Source: an uncultured Pseudomonadota bacterium | GTDB taxonomy: Bacteria > Myxococcota_A > Bradymonadia > Bradymonadales > Bradymonadaceae | Length of the DNA stretch: 64,000 nt | Reading direction: 5' to 3' | NCBI GenBank assembly: GCA_913057905.1 | Contig: CAJXPB010000001.1 | Location: 310,001-374,000 of the forward strand | Shown here: positions 7,936 through 17,611 of the stretch, piece after piece | Numbering within the stretch: the first letter of the stretch is position 1 | Layout of the letters: every line of letters starts with the position of its first letter | Notes under the pieces: generated by a model | Databases searched by the model: none | Told to the model about the DNA's origin: nothing | The model's input: the letters and a program-made list of their open reading frames with translations, nothing else | Made by a program: the position numbers and the translations under genes

Positions 7936-9531
7936 ATGAGCCGAGTATCCGCCCATTCGCCGCACGTCCGCATTCAGGAGGAGGACTCTCCACCCCGGTA
8001 CCTCCACTACGGCGAAGATTTTATCCGCACTCCGTTGCCGGCCGGCTCCCGGGTGATTTTCCCCAAGCCGCCGATGAAGCCGATCGAAAACGTCGAGGCG
8101 GCGATCCGCTATGCCATCAACAACCCGGAGGGCGACGGGCCGCCGCTGTACGCCCGCCTGAAGCCGGGCATGAAAGTGACCATCGCGCTCGACGACATCA
8201 GCGTGCCGCTGCCTCAGATGAAGCGCCCGGACGTCCGCCAGCGGATCCTGGAGGTCGTCCTCGAGGAGCTCGAAAAGCACGGCGTCGAAGACGTCGAAAT
8301 GGTCATCGCCCTGGCCCTGCACCGGCCGATGGAGGAATCCGAGGTCGAGCGGATGGTCGGCTCCGATATCTTCGATAAGCATTATCCGGAGACCCTCTAC
8401 AACATGGACGCCGAGGACGAGAACAACATGGTCGTCCTGGGCGAAACCGAGCAGGGTGAAGAGGTGCAGGTGGTGCGCCGCGTCGCCGAAAGCGACCTGC
8501 TCATCTACGCGAATGTCAATTTCGTGCCGATGAACGGCGGGAACAAGTCGATCGGGACCGGTCTGTCGGGCTACCGGGCCATTCGACACCACCACAATCC
8601 CGAGACCATCCTCGAGTCGAACTCCTACATGGATCCCGACGCCTCGGAGCTGTACGACGCCAACCGTCGACAGGCCGAGATTTTGAAGGACCACGTCGAG
8701 GTCTTTCACATCGAGACGGCGCTCAACAACAAGATGTACGACGACCCGTTGATGTTCCTCTCGAAACCCGAGGAGGAGTGGACGGGGACCGACAAGATGA
8801 AGTTCCGGTCGATGCAGTGGTCGCTCGACAAACTGCCGAGGGCCGCCAAACGAAAGCTGTTTCATTCGATCCCGGCCGACTACGGGGTCATCGGCGTCCA
8901 CGCCGGCGACACCGAGCCGGCCCACCAAAAGACCCTCGAGAAGTGCTGGCAACAACACTGCGTCGAGGTCGAGGGCCAGTCCGACGTCGTCATCTACGGC
9001 ATCCCGTTTGCCAGCCCCTACAATGTCAATTCGATCCTGAATCCCCTGCTGGTTCGGGTGATGGCGCTGGGCTACTTCTTCAACATGTACCGAAATAAGC
9101 CGCTGGTGCGCGAAGGCGGCACGATCATCGTGGCCCACCCGTGCTACGACGACTTCGATGCCGAACATCACCCGAGCTACATCGAATTCTTCAACCGGAT
9201 CCTTCCCCAGACGCGCGACTCCGCCGAGATGGCGCACAAATGGGAGGAGGAGTTTGCGCACAACCCGAATTACATCGAGATGTACAGCAACGGAAACGCC
9301 TACCACGGCGTCCACCCGTTCTACATGTGGTACTGGGCCGAGAACGGCCAGGCCCACGTGGGCCGAGTCATCGTCGTCGGCGCCGAAAACGACCACGTGC
9401 CCGAGCGGCTCGGCTGGGAGACCGCCGATTCGGTCCAGCAGGCCCTGGAGATGGCCGAAGACGACCACGGCCCCGAACCCGACGTGAGCATGTTGCATCA
9501 TCCGCCCTTCGTGATGACCGAGGTCACCTGA
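7936..9531 (+). CDS. elbC: LarA-like (DUF2088) protein of the ether-lipid operon
   Basis: Residues about 78-145 carry the N-terminal signature of the lactate racemase LarA family (DUF2088): a DDISVPLP segment where LarA has its TRPVP-like stretch, then ALHRP with His129, the histidine that in LarA belongs to the active site. The remainder of the 531 residues is diverged from lactate racemase and longer, with insertions rich in Asn/His/Tyr. No larB, larC or larE gene for the nickel-pincer cofactor lies in this window. It stands 26 bases after elbB and 3 bases before elbD, so it is cotranscribed with them. A role in ether-lipid synthesis is inferred from this position only; its reaction is unknown. 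Confidence 0.75.
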   Translation: MSRVSAHSPHVRIQEEDSPPRYLHYGEDFIRTPLPAGSRVIFPKPPMKPIENVEAAIRYAINNPEGDGPPLYARLKPGMKVTIALDDISVPLPQMKRPDVRQRILEVVLEELEKHGVEDVEMVIALALHRPMEESEVERMVGSDIFDKHYPETLYNMDAEDENNMVVLGETEQGEEVQVVRRVAESDLLIYANVNFVPMNGGNKSIGTGLSGYRAIRHHHNPETILESNSYMDPDASELYDANRRQAEILKDHVEVFHIETALNNKMYDDPLMFLSKPEEEWTGTDKMKFRSMQWSLDKLPRAAKRKLFHSIPADYGVIGVHAGDTEPAHQKTLEKCWQQHCVEVEGQSDVVIYGIPFASPYNVNSILNPLLVRVMALGYFFNMYRNKPLVREGGTIIVAHPCYDDFDAEHHPSYIEFFNRILPQTRDSAEMAHKWEEEFAHNPNYIEMYSNGNAYHGVHPFYMWYWAENGQAHVGRVIVVGAENDHVPERLGWETADSVQQALEMAEDDHGPEPDVSMLHHPPFVMTEVT

Positions 9532-9534
9532 ATC

Positions 9535-12500
9535 ATGGCCAACGACGAGACATCACACAGCCCCGAGTGGTCTATCTCTCGAAGCCTGTCGGGCAGCCGG
9601 GTCCTATTGACCGGCGCCACGGGCTTTCTGGGGAAGGTCTACGCGGCGATGCTGCTGAAATATCATCCAGACGTCGGGCAACTGTACCTCCTGGTCCGCT
9701 CGCGCGCCTCCCAGAGCGCCGAGCAACGGTTCCGCACGCAGGTCGCCGGCTCCACCGCCTTCGATCCGCTGCGCGACAGCTACGGCGAGGCGTTCGACGA
9801 GTTTTTGGACGATACGGTGACCGTCCTCGACGGGGACATCACCGAAGAACACCTCGGCCTCGGCGGGGACGGCGCCAAAGAGATCTCGAACGATCTCGAC
9901 CTGGTGATCAACTCGGCCGGGTTGACCAACTTCAACCCGAATCTGGAGAGCGCTCTCCAGATCAACACCCTGTCGCAACTGAACTTTCTGGACTTTCTAC
10001 GGCTCTCCGACGATCCGGCCGCCTACATGCACGTGTCGACCTGCTTTGTGGCGGGCAATCAGAACGGACGGATTCCCGAAGAGCTGCCGGCGCCCGACCG
10101 CTACCCGGCCTACAACGACCTGGGCGTCGAGTTCGACGCCGAACGCGAGATCCGCGACTGCCTCGACCTCATCGACCATGCGAAGTCGATGGCCGAAGAT
10201 CAGGAGCGCCAGTCGCTGTTCGCCACCGAAGTCCGCAAACGCCTTGAGCGCGACAACCTCCCGGTCGACGACGATACCCTCTGGGAGAACACCTACCGCG
10301 ACGTCCGCGACCGCTGGCTGCGCAAACACCTCTCCGAGCAGGGCCGGGAGCGCGCCGAACACTGGGGCTGGCCGAACATCTACACCTACACAAAATCCCT
10401 GGGTGAACGGCTGCTGGCCCATGCCGATGATATCGACTTCTCGATCTGCCGTCCGGCGATCATCGAGGCGTCGCAATCATTTCCGAAGCAGGGCTGGATT
10501 CAGGGCGTCAATACGTCGGGACCGCTCTGCTATCTGATCTACCGCGGGCACCGATTCGTGCCGACCCGCAAAGAGATGAAGATCGACCTGGTTCCGGTCG
10601 ACGCCGTCACCAAGGCGATGCTGACGATTTCCGGGGCGCTGGTGGAGGGGCGACACAAGCCGGTCTACCAGATCGGATCGTCGGATCTGAATCCGGTGAG
10701 CACTCACCGCATGGTCGAGCTGACTCAATTGGGCACCCGGCGCATCCTGGACCGCGATGACATATCGAGCGTCAAGCGCCTGGCCCTCAAATCCGCGGAT
10801 TCGATGCCGGTCACGCCCGAGACCTTCGAGCGCATATCGGCCCCACAGGTGCGCCGCGCGGCCGAGGGCGTGCAGTCGCTTCTGGACCGGATTCCGACCG
10901 ACGCGCTGGGCGGGTTCGGAGAGGCGGTCGAGGCCGTCAAGAGCGGCGTCGATCAGGTCCAACAGGCGGCGTGGACGACCGAGAAGTTCTTCGACATCTT
11001 CATGCCGTTTGTCGCCTACAACAACTACCGGTTTCAGGCCCAGAATATCGTCGATCTGGTCGACACGCTTCCCCCGGCCGAAGCCGAACGGTACCGACCG
11101 GAGATCGAGGAACTCGACTGGCGAGACTACTGGACCAACACGCAGCTTCCGGCGCTGCACGAGCACATCTTTCCGGAACTCGACCAGAAGTTGTCGGGGC
11201 GTTCCAAACAAGAGCACACCTATCGCGACCTCCTGGAGCTGTTCGACGCCACCACGGTCCACCATGCCGACCAGGTGGCGATGCGCCATCACGACGACGG
11301 CACCGTCGAAACGTACAGCTACCGCGACCTGCGCCAGGCTGCTCATCGAGTGGCCAGCGCCCTCCAACACCGCGGCATCCGGGAACACTCCGCCGTTGTA
11401 CTCGCCGGCGAAAATCGCCCCCAGTGGGGAATGTGTTACTTCGGGATCCTCAAGGCCGGCGGCATCGCCGTGCCCGTCGACCCGGACGCGTCGGTCGACG
11501 AATTCCTCAACTACCTGCGCACCAGCCGCGCCGCCGTCGCCATCCTCTCTGATCAGGTCTTTGAGCGCGTCGGCGAAGAACTCAGAGAGGCGCTCGACGA
11601 CTCTGACATCCCGGCGCGAATCACCACGTTCGGCGGGCTGCTCGGCAAACAGTTGGTCAGCGACGTCGACGACGCCGAAGAGGCGGGCGTCGAACCGCTG
11701 GCGCCGGAGGCGGTCGAACCCCACGAAAGCCTCGTACAGACCGCCGAGGACGCCGGGGACCTGGCGAGCCTGATCTTCACGTCGGGTACGACTGGCAGTC
11801 CCAAGGGCGTGATGTTGACCCACGAAAACTTCACGCACCTTTTGACCAATCTCCAGCAGACCTTCTCGATCGACGAGGAGGCCGAATTCGTCAGCGTCCT
11901 CCCCTTGCACCACACCTTCGAATTCGCCTGCGGCTTTCTGCTGCCGCTCTCGGAGGGCGCCTCGATCACGTACCTGGAGGAACTCGACGGCACGGAACTA
12001 CTGTCGGCGGCCGCCGGCAACCGGGCCAGCGCCCTGGTCGGCGTTCCCGCTCTGTGGGAGCTGCTGTACAAACGCATCGAGGGGCAGGTCGATGCGGCAC
12101 CACGGGCGGTCTCGTGGGCACTGCGGGCGATGCATTCACTGAATTCCACGCTCCGGGACCGCTGGGACATCAACGTCGGCCCCGTCGTCTTCGCGCCGGT
12201 CCATCAGGCGTTCGGCGGCGACCTCGAATACCTCGTCTCGGGCGGAGCCGCCCTGCCCGGCGACATCCTCGAGGCCTTCTACGGTCTCGGCTTCGACCTC
12301 TACGAGGGCTACGGCCTCAGCGAAGCCTCCCCCGTGCTGACGGTCAATCAGCCCGACGACGGGATCACCCCGGGAAGCGTCGGAACGGCCCTCCCCGACG
12401 TCGAAGTCGACATCCACGATCCGAACGACGAAGGCGTCGGCGAGGTCATCGCACGCGGCCCCAATGTCATGCCCGGGTACCTCGACCGGCCCGACGCCAA

Positions 12501-14286
12501 CGAAGACACCCTCAAAGACGGGTGGCTGTACACCGGCGACCTGGGCAAAATCGACGACAATGGCGAACTGCGGCTGGTGGGGCGTCAAAAGGACGTCATC
12601 GTCACCCCCGGCGGCAAGAATGTGTATCCCGATCAGCTCGAAGACATCTACGGCGGCCACGAAGACATCGCCGAAATCTCGGTCGTCGGTCTTTCGGACG
12701 GCGACGGAAGCGAACGCGTCGCCTGTCTGGTGCGCCCCGATGTCCCTGAGGATGCAGCTAAATCAACCCGGGACGAGGCGCAGGGCAATATCCGGGAGTG
12801 GTTCCAGGTGCAGGCCGCACGAACCGCGTCACACAAGCGGATTCGGGTGCTCAGATTCCACAATGAACCCCTGCCCCGCACGGCGACCCGCAAGGTCAAG
12901 CGAAACGAAGTCCGAGACATTCTCCGTCAGAAGCTCGACGCCGAGAAGGCCGAGGCTCGCGAACGCGGCGCCGACCAGGAAGGCGACTGGGCCTGGCTCG
13001 ACGAGGTGTTGGCCCATCTCTCGGATCGAGAGTCCGAGGCCATCCATGCGGGTACGCACCTGTACGACGACCTGGGGTTCGACAGCCTGATGTTCGTCGA
13101 GCTTGCGAGTCTGCTCGATCAGCGAGAGTACACCGTCGACGCCGAAGACCTGGCGTCGCTGCAGACGAATGCCGACCTGCGCGAGATGCTCGGTGAATCG
13201 CACACTCAGCCGTCCGATCAGACGGCGCTGGTCAAGGCCGACGGCCAGACCAACCGCAAAGCCCGCGACTGGGACATCCCGCCGGTGGTCGGCGACACGG
13301 GCAAGCGCGTACTCAATGACCTGCAGATGTCGGCCTACGACAACCTCTACGACGTCGACGTCCACGGCCGTGCGAACATCCCCCGCCACAACCCCAACAC
13401 GATCGTGGTGGCGAACCACTGCAGCCACCTCGACATGGGCCTCGTCAAATACGCCCTGGGTGACTACGGACAGGGCATCCGCGCGCTGGCGGCGTCCGAC
13501 TACTTCTTCAGTACACCGCTGCGTCGGGCGTACTTCGAGAACTTCACGAATCTGCTTCCCATCGAGCGCTCCAGCACCCTCGAAGAAGCCCTGGCGGCGG
13601 CAGATCAGGCGTTGGAGCGCGGCGAGACCCTGTTGATTTTCCCTGAAGGAACCCGTTCGGTCGACGGCACGATCCAGCCGTTTCAATCGGGAATCGGCTA
13701 CCTCGTCGACCGCCACGACGTCGACGTGCTGCCCCTGTACATCGACGGCACCTACGAGGCCCTCCCGAAAGGACAGAACCTGCCGTCTCCTCTGGCGCGG
13801 AAACTCGAAGTCCACATCGGGCGGTGCCTCGCTGCCGAAGACCTCAAACGGGCCGCCGGCGACCAGACCGGCCGGGAGCGGTTCCAGTCGATCGCAGATA
13901 CGACGCGACGGGCGGTCACCTCCCTTCGCGATTCCGCCCGCGGCGCCGACGGACCACCCCTCGAGCCGCTGTTTGAATCCCTGAAGGACCGCTTCGAGGA
14001 CGGCGACAAGGAGAAAGTAAACGGCGCCTCGGCGAGCTACTACTTTACCCTGGGCGACGACCCCGACCACAAATGGAGCGTGGAAGTCCGGGACGGAGAA
14101 TGCCGGATCCGTCAGGGCAAACCCTCGGAGGGCGACGCCGACTGCGTGGTCAAGACATCACCGGTGATGGCTCGGCGCATGCTCCGAGACGGCTACGTCC
14201 CCTCGATGGATGAGTTTATGAACGGCGACATCAAGACGAACGATCCCGAGCTTTTGAGGGACTTTCGTCAGCTCTTCAATTTCTGA
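9535..14286 (+). CDS. elbD: Multidomain fatty-acyl reductase/ligase/ACP/acyltransferase, ElbD-like
   Basis: A 1583-residue multienzyme. Domains in order: (1) about 20-400, a fatty-acyl-CoA/ACP reductase-type SDR domain with TGATGFLG and a Y283xxxK287 pair; (2) about 560-1130, an AMP-forming acyl ligase with TSGTTGSPKG near 750, YTGDLG near 998 and GRQKDVI near 1016; (3) about 1150-1200, an acyl carrier domain with the phosphopantetheine serine in GFDSL (Ser1184); (4) about 1260-1440, a PlsC-type acyltransferase with NHCSHLD (His1295, Asp1300) and FPEGTR near 1370; (5) about 1478-1583, an SCP2-like lipid-binding domain. The set can activate, carry, reduce and transfer fatty acyl groups and matches ElbD, the ether-lipid enzyme of Myxococcus xanthus. 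Subdomain limits are estimates; whether SCP2 is usual in ElbD I cannot confirm. Confidence 0.9.
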   Translation: MANDETSHSPEWSISRSLSGSRVLLTGATGFLGKVYAAMLLKYHPDVGQLYLLVRSRASQSAEQRFRTQVAGSTAFDPLRDSYGEAFDEFLDDTVTVLDGDITEEHLGLGGDGAKEISNDLDLVINSAGLTNFNPNLESALQINTLSQLNFLDFLRLSDDPAAYMHVSTCFVAGNQNGRIPEELPAPDRYPAYNDLGVEFDAEREIRDCLDLIDHAKSMAEDQERQSLFATEVRKRLERDNLPVDDDTLWENTYRDVRDRWLRKHLSEQGRERAEHWGWPNIYTYTKSLGERLLAHADDIDFSICRPAIIEASQSFPKQGWIQGVNTSGPLCYLIYRGHRFVPTRKEMKIDLVPVDAVTKAMLTISGALVEGRHKPVYQIGSSDLNPVSTHRMVELTQLGTRRILDRDDISSVKRLALKSADSMPVTPETFERISAPQVRRAAEGVQSLLDRIPTDALGGFGEAVEAVKSGVDQVQQAAWTTEKFFDIFMPFVAYNNYRFQAQNIVDLVDTLPPAEAERYRPEIEELDWRDYWTNTQLPALHEHIFPELDQKLSGRSKQEHTYRDLLELFDATTVHHADQVAMRHHDDGTVETYSYRDLRQAAHRVASALQHRGIREHSAVVLAGENRPQWGMCYFGILKAGGIAVPVDPDASVDEFLNYLRTSRAAVAILSDQVFERVGEELREALDDSDIPARITTFGGLLGKQLVSDVDDAEEAGVEPLAPEAVEPHESLVQTAEDAGDLASLIFTSGTTGSPKGVMLTHENFTHLLTNLQQTFSIDEEAEFVSVLPLHHTFEFACGFLLPLSEGASITYLEELDGTELLSAAAGNRASALVGVPALWELLYKRIEGQVDAAPRAVSWALRAMHSLNSTLRDRWDINVGPVVFAPVHQAFGGDLEYLVSGGAALPGDILEAFYGLGFDLYEGYGLSEASPVLTVNQPDDGITPGSVGTALPDVEVDIHDPNDEGVGEVIARGPNVMPGYLDRPDANEDTLKDGWLYTGDLGKIDDNGELRLVGRQKDVIVTPGGKNVYPDQLEDIYGGHEDIAEISVVGLSDGDGSERVACLVRPDVPEDAAKSTRDEAQGNIREWFQVQAARTASHKRIRVLRFHNEPLPRTATRKVKRNEVRDILRQKLDAEKAEARERGADQEGDWAWLDEVLAHLSDRESEAIHAGTHLYDDLGFDSLMFVELASLLDQREYTVDAEDLASLQTNADLREMLGESHTQPSDQTALVKADGQTNRKARDWDIPPVVGDTGKRVLNDLQMSAYDNLYDVDVHGRANIPRHNPNTIVVANHCSHLDMGLVKYALGDYGQGIRALAASDYFFSTPLRRAYFENFTNLLPIERSSTLEEALAAADQALERGETLLIFPEGTRSVDGTIQPFQSGIGYLVDRHDVDVLPLYIDGTYEALPKGQNLPSPLARKLEVHIGRCLAAEDLKRAAGDQTGRERFQSIADTTRRAVTSLRDSARGADGPPLEPLFESLKDRFEDGDKEKVNGASASYYFTLGDDPDHKWSVEVRDGECRIRQGKPSEGDADCVVKTSPVMARRMLRDGYVPSMDEFMNGDIKTNDPELLRDFRQLFNF

Positions 14287-14316
14287 ACAACGCCTTCCGC
14301 CCCTTCGAGACCGCAT

Positions 14317-15411
14317 ATGAAGACGACTCTGGTAACCGGTGGAACGGGATTTCTGGGCCGGCAGCTCGTCGGCCAACTTCTGGAGCGCGGTGAAGAGAAT
14401 GTACGTGTCTTCACCCGCTCCTTCGACCGTGACCTCGCCGAAATGGGGGCGGAGATCGTCGAGGGATCCCTGACCGATCCGGCCGATGTCCACCGTGCCA
14501 CGCGCGACGTCGACCGGGTCTACCACCTCGCCGGAAAGGTCGAGCGCAAACCCGAGCGCGCTCATCTGATGTACGACCTACACGTCGAAGGAACGCGGCG
14601 GCTTCTGGGCGCGCTGGTCGACGAGGATATCGAACGAATCGTCGTCGCCTCGACGAGTGGGACCGTCGGCGTCAGCAAGGACCCAAACTTCGTTGCGACC
14701 GAAGAATCGCCCTACGCGGAATCTCTGGTTCGGCGCTGGCCCTACTATCTATCGAAGATCTACGCGGAACGCGTCTGTCAGCGATATATCGACGAGCATG
14801 AACTCCCCATCGTCATCATGCGCCCGACGCTGCTGTTGGGGCCCGGCGACACCCGCAGTTCGTCGACCGGTGACGTAAAGATGTTCTTGAAGGGCAAGGT
14901 TCCGGCGCGTCTGTCGGGAGGTCTTTCGTTCGTCGACGTCCGCGACGCAGCACGTGGATTCCGGCTCGCCATGCAGAAAGGCGAAGTCGGCGACTCCTAT
15001 CTGCTCGGCCAGGTCAACCTGCCGCTGGAGTCGTTCTTCGAGCATCTCGAGGCTATCTCGGGCGTCGCCGCTCCCCGGATCTCGTTGCCCGACAGCATCG
15101 TCGTCAACGGAGCCAAAGTGATCGACAAGACCCTCGGGTTTCTGGGATTTGAGAGCGCCGTCGACCCGACGAGCGTCGATATGGCTCGCTACTACTGGTA
15201 CATCGACTCGACGAAGGCCCGCGAGGAGCTCGGCTGGAGCGCTCGAGACCCGAACACGACCCTTCGCGACACGGTCCGCTGGATCCGTCAAAACGATCCC
15301 GTGCTACGCCGCAAGAACGAACGCTCTTCACCGCCCGCCGACGTAGTATCACGGAAAACCGTCGAATTCGCCCGGACGATGGCCCGGAGCGACCCCGAGG
15401 ACGGAGAATAG
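14317..15411 (+). CDS. elbE: NAD-dependent epimerase/dehydratase (extended SDR), ElbE-like
   Basis: An extended short-chain dehydrogenase of 364 residues. The N-terminal GGTGFLG binds the dinucleotide, and YYLSK provides the catalytic Tyr and Lys, with a serine in STSGT upstream. The MRPTLLLGPGD segment is typical of the extended SDR/3-beta-hydroxysteroid-dehydrogenase-like group. It lies 30 bases after elbD on the same strand and is the last gene of the operon; the next gene converges from the other strand 10 bases away. I infer a reductive or dehydrogenation step on a lipid intermediate from this context. The exact substrate is unknown. Confidence 0.85.
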   Translation: MKTTLVTGGTGFLGRQLVGQLLERGEENVRVFTRSFDRDLAEMGAEIVEGSLTDPADVHRATRDVDRVYHLAGKVERKPERAHLMYDLHVEGTRRLLGALVDEDIERIVVASTSGTVGVSKDPNFVATEESPYAESLVRRWPYYLSKIYAERVCQRYIDEHELPIVIMRPTLLLGPGDTRSSSTGDVKMFLKGKVPARLSGGLSFVDVRDAARGFRLAMQKGEVGDSYLLGQVNLPLESFFEHLEAISGVAAPRISLPDSIVVNGAKVIDKTLGFLGFESAVDPTSVDMARYYWYIDSTKAREELGWSARDPNTTLRDTVRWIRQNDPVLRRKNERSSPPADVVSRKTVEFARTMARSDPEDGE

Positions 15412-15421
15412 AGCCCTCGGC

Positions 15422-17581
15422 TCAGGAACTGCCGAAACGTGCGACGCCGACGCCGACGTTGTCGCCGCCCCCGCCACGGTTGGCCAACAGGATGAGCTCC
15501 AGGCAGGCCAGGTCGGGATTCGGCTCCTGGAGTAGCGTCGAGAGGATATTCTCTTCGGACGCTACGACGTTTCCGCCGGCGAAGTCGGTGAGGCCGTCGG
15601 TCGACAAAAGCAACGTATCGCCGCGGTCGACGCGAAACTGAAAGATGTCTCCGCCCGGATCGATCGGCTGGAGCTGCCCCTCGTCGACCGTGAATGTCCC
15701 CAGACATCTCGCAAGCGCATCGCCGCGGGGCATCGACAACGCATCATCGGCCGACAGGCCTTCGAGGACAGCCAGGGTCCAGAGGTTGTGGTCGATGGTG
15801 AGTTGTTCGAGTCCGGTGCCACGCTGCAGGTACGCTCGACTGTCGCCGACGGCACCGAGGGTGACCATGCCGCTTTGGTAAAGCGCGACGAGGGCGGTCG
15901 TTCCCATGACCTCGTGCGCACTGCCCGAAAACGGCGCGTGCCTGTCGTTTACGTATTCGACGATGCGTTCGTTTGCCTCGGCCATGATGCCTTCGACGGC
16001 CGACACCGGGTCGACCTCGGAGTCTTCGTCCGAGTACCCCGTAGACAGCGGATCCCAGGCCTGACGGGCCGTCTCCACCACGACGTCGCTGGCCACGTCA
16101 CCGCTCCCGTAACTCGCCGTCGAGACACCGTCCGCCACGACCATCAAACCGAACTCTCCGTCGCGGGAGATGCCTTGCCAGACGGCATCCTGATTGACGG
16201 GATTTCGATCGCGCTTGCGAATACCGATGTGGCAGTCGACCGCGGACCGAAGCTCCAGCTCCCCACCGCCAGGACCAAAGGCGCGCTTCATCAGGGTATC
16301 GACCGCGTCGGTGAAGGCCGTCCGGAAGGCCTCGACATTTCGATACCGCATCTCCGGCTCCGGCCGGGTTGCTCGTTTGATGACCGGTCCCAGTCCGGGT
16401 GGGAAATCGGGCCGGAAATGGCGCGCCGGAACTGCCGGGGTGTGACGTGTGTAGATGGAGGCAGGCGGTTTCTGCCCCGAGACCAGGTAGTACAGGATCA
16501 TACCCAGGCTGAAGATGTCTGGCTCGGCCCCCTCCCCTCCCTGTGCGCGGCCGTAGATCTCGGGTGCACCAAAATGCTCGACGGGCTCGGTCTCTTTCGG
16601 GTCGGTGTCGACCGCCCAGGGGCCGGGCATCGCCTCGAAAATCACGGCGGCGTGTTCGGCTGATCGCCCGGGCTCCGTGCGGCGTCCGGGCTCGCTGCCG
16701 TCCGGCAGGCTGAAACCGAGATCGCGCAACCAGTCGTAACTTTCGGGCTGATCCCGCGTCGGCTCCGTATCCTCCTTTCCGAGCTGACCGTCACGTTCAA
16801 CATCACGGGTCTCCTCGGCGAGAGTCTCATCGGGATCGTCATAGGTGTCGTCAGCGCTCGGGCGGTCCGACCGCGTCCGGGCCTCGCTCCGAGACGCTTG
16901 GCCGCCATCGCCGATCTGGACCGTCGGTTCCGAGGCGAGCGTCGAATCCGAAGATTCAAAGCGATTGCGCAGCGGTGCCGGAATGCCGGTCGGACGGCCG
17001 GCGGCACCCACACGACACGACCGCGGACTCAGGGTGCGATGAACCAAATCCGCCTCGTGCAACTGCTCTGTCGCCTCCAAAAGCAGGTCGAAGATCGCCA
17101 CGATCTGGAAGAGGTCCAGTCGCCCACCCGCCAGTTCCACGAGTTCTTCGAGACTGATCCCGGCGTTGTTTCGGTACAACCGCACGGGACGCCCATCGGT
17201 GGTCCATCGAGCCAGAGGCCGTCGAACCCGCGGCGCAAGGCCGGGTAATTCCAGGGGACCGTCGAACTCCTCCCCATCGACAGGCTGGCGCCATTCTTCA
17301 AGCAGGACAGCCCGGCCGAGCCGAACCGATGACTCGCTGACGTCGCCATCGGGCTGATCGACGACTTCGCCCCAGTGGACGCGCCGCTGGGGCGAGCCAA
17401 ACCAGAGTTCCTGCACCTCGACGACAACGCGTTCCCCGTCATCGAGCTCAAAGGTGAACGTCTGGCCAGAGTCGAGACGCAGCCCGGCGGATTCGTCGAG
17501 CCAGCGACCACACTCCGGGCACTGATCACCCGGCGTTGCGGCTGAGCCACACTCCGGGCACGGCGTCTGGGTAATCGTCAT
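15422..17581 (-). CDS. Zinc ribbon / pseudokinase-like / PP2C-type phosphatase protein
   Basis: The 719-residue protein starts with a zinc ribbon (Cys8, Cys11, Cys21, Cys24). A middle region (about 115-420) resembles a eukaryotic-like protein kinase: it keeps a helix like the one before the catalytic loop, but the HRD-K-N loop reads HRTLSPRS, so the catalytic Asp, Lys and Asn are missing and it is probably a pseudokinase. The C-terminal 265 residues are a PP2C-family Ser/Thr phosphatase with QDAV, VADG, GTTAL, GDSRAY, STDGLTDF and GDNVG, which contain the usual metal-binding Asp residues. The fusion suggests a regulated phosphatase acting opposite Hanks-type kinases elsewhere in the genome. 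It ends 10 bases from elbE and follows the ASH/PKD lipoprotein by 30 bases. Confidence 0.85.
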   Translation of the reverse strand: MTITQTPCPECGSAATPGDQCPECGRWLDESAGLRLDSGQTFTFELDDGERVVVEVQELWFGSPQRRVHWGEVVDQPDGDVSESSVRLGRAVLLEEWRQPVDGEEFDGPLELPGLAPRVRRPLARWTTDGRPVRLYRNNAGISLEELVELAGGRLDLFQIVAIFDLLLEATEQLHEADLVHRTLSPRSCRVGAAGRPTGIPAPLRNRFESSDSTLASEPTVQIGDGGQASRSEARTRSDRPSADDTYDDPDETLAEETRDVERDGQLGKEDTEPTRDQPESYDWLRDLGFSLPDGSEPGRRTEPGRSAEHAAVIFEAMPGPWAVDTDPKETEPVEHFGAPEIYGRAQGGEGAEPDIFSLGMILYYLVSGQKPPASIYTRHTPAVPARHFRPDFPPGLGPVIKRATRPEPEMRYRNVEAFRTAFTDAVDTLMKRAFGPGGGELELRSAVDCHIGIRKRDRNPVNQDAVWQGISRDGEFGLMVVADGVSTASYGSGDVASDVVVETARQAWDPLSTGYSDEDSEVDPVSAVEGIMAEANERIVEYVNDRHAPFSGSAHEVMGTTALVALYQSGMVTLGAVGDSRAYLQRGTGLEQLTIDHNLWTLAVLEGLSADDALSMPRGDALARCLGTFTVDEGQLQPIDPGGDIFQFRVDRGDTLLLSTDGLTDFAGGNVVASEENILSTLLQEPNPDLACLELILLANRGGGGDNVGVGVARFGSS

Positions 17582-17611
17582 GGAGTAGCGGTCCGCAGGT
17601 AGGGACTCGAC

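Noticed and set aside
7783-9501. 572-codon frame opposite the LarA-like gene
   Set aside because: It is antisense to a conserved gene and His/Val/Gly/Arg-rich, as GC-rich antisense frames are. No recognisable motif is present.
10477-11913. 478-codon frame opposite the elbD reductase/ligase region
   Set aside because: Antisense shadow; the plus-strand protein has complete catalytic motifs across the same bases.
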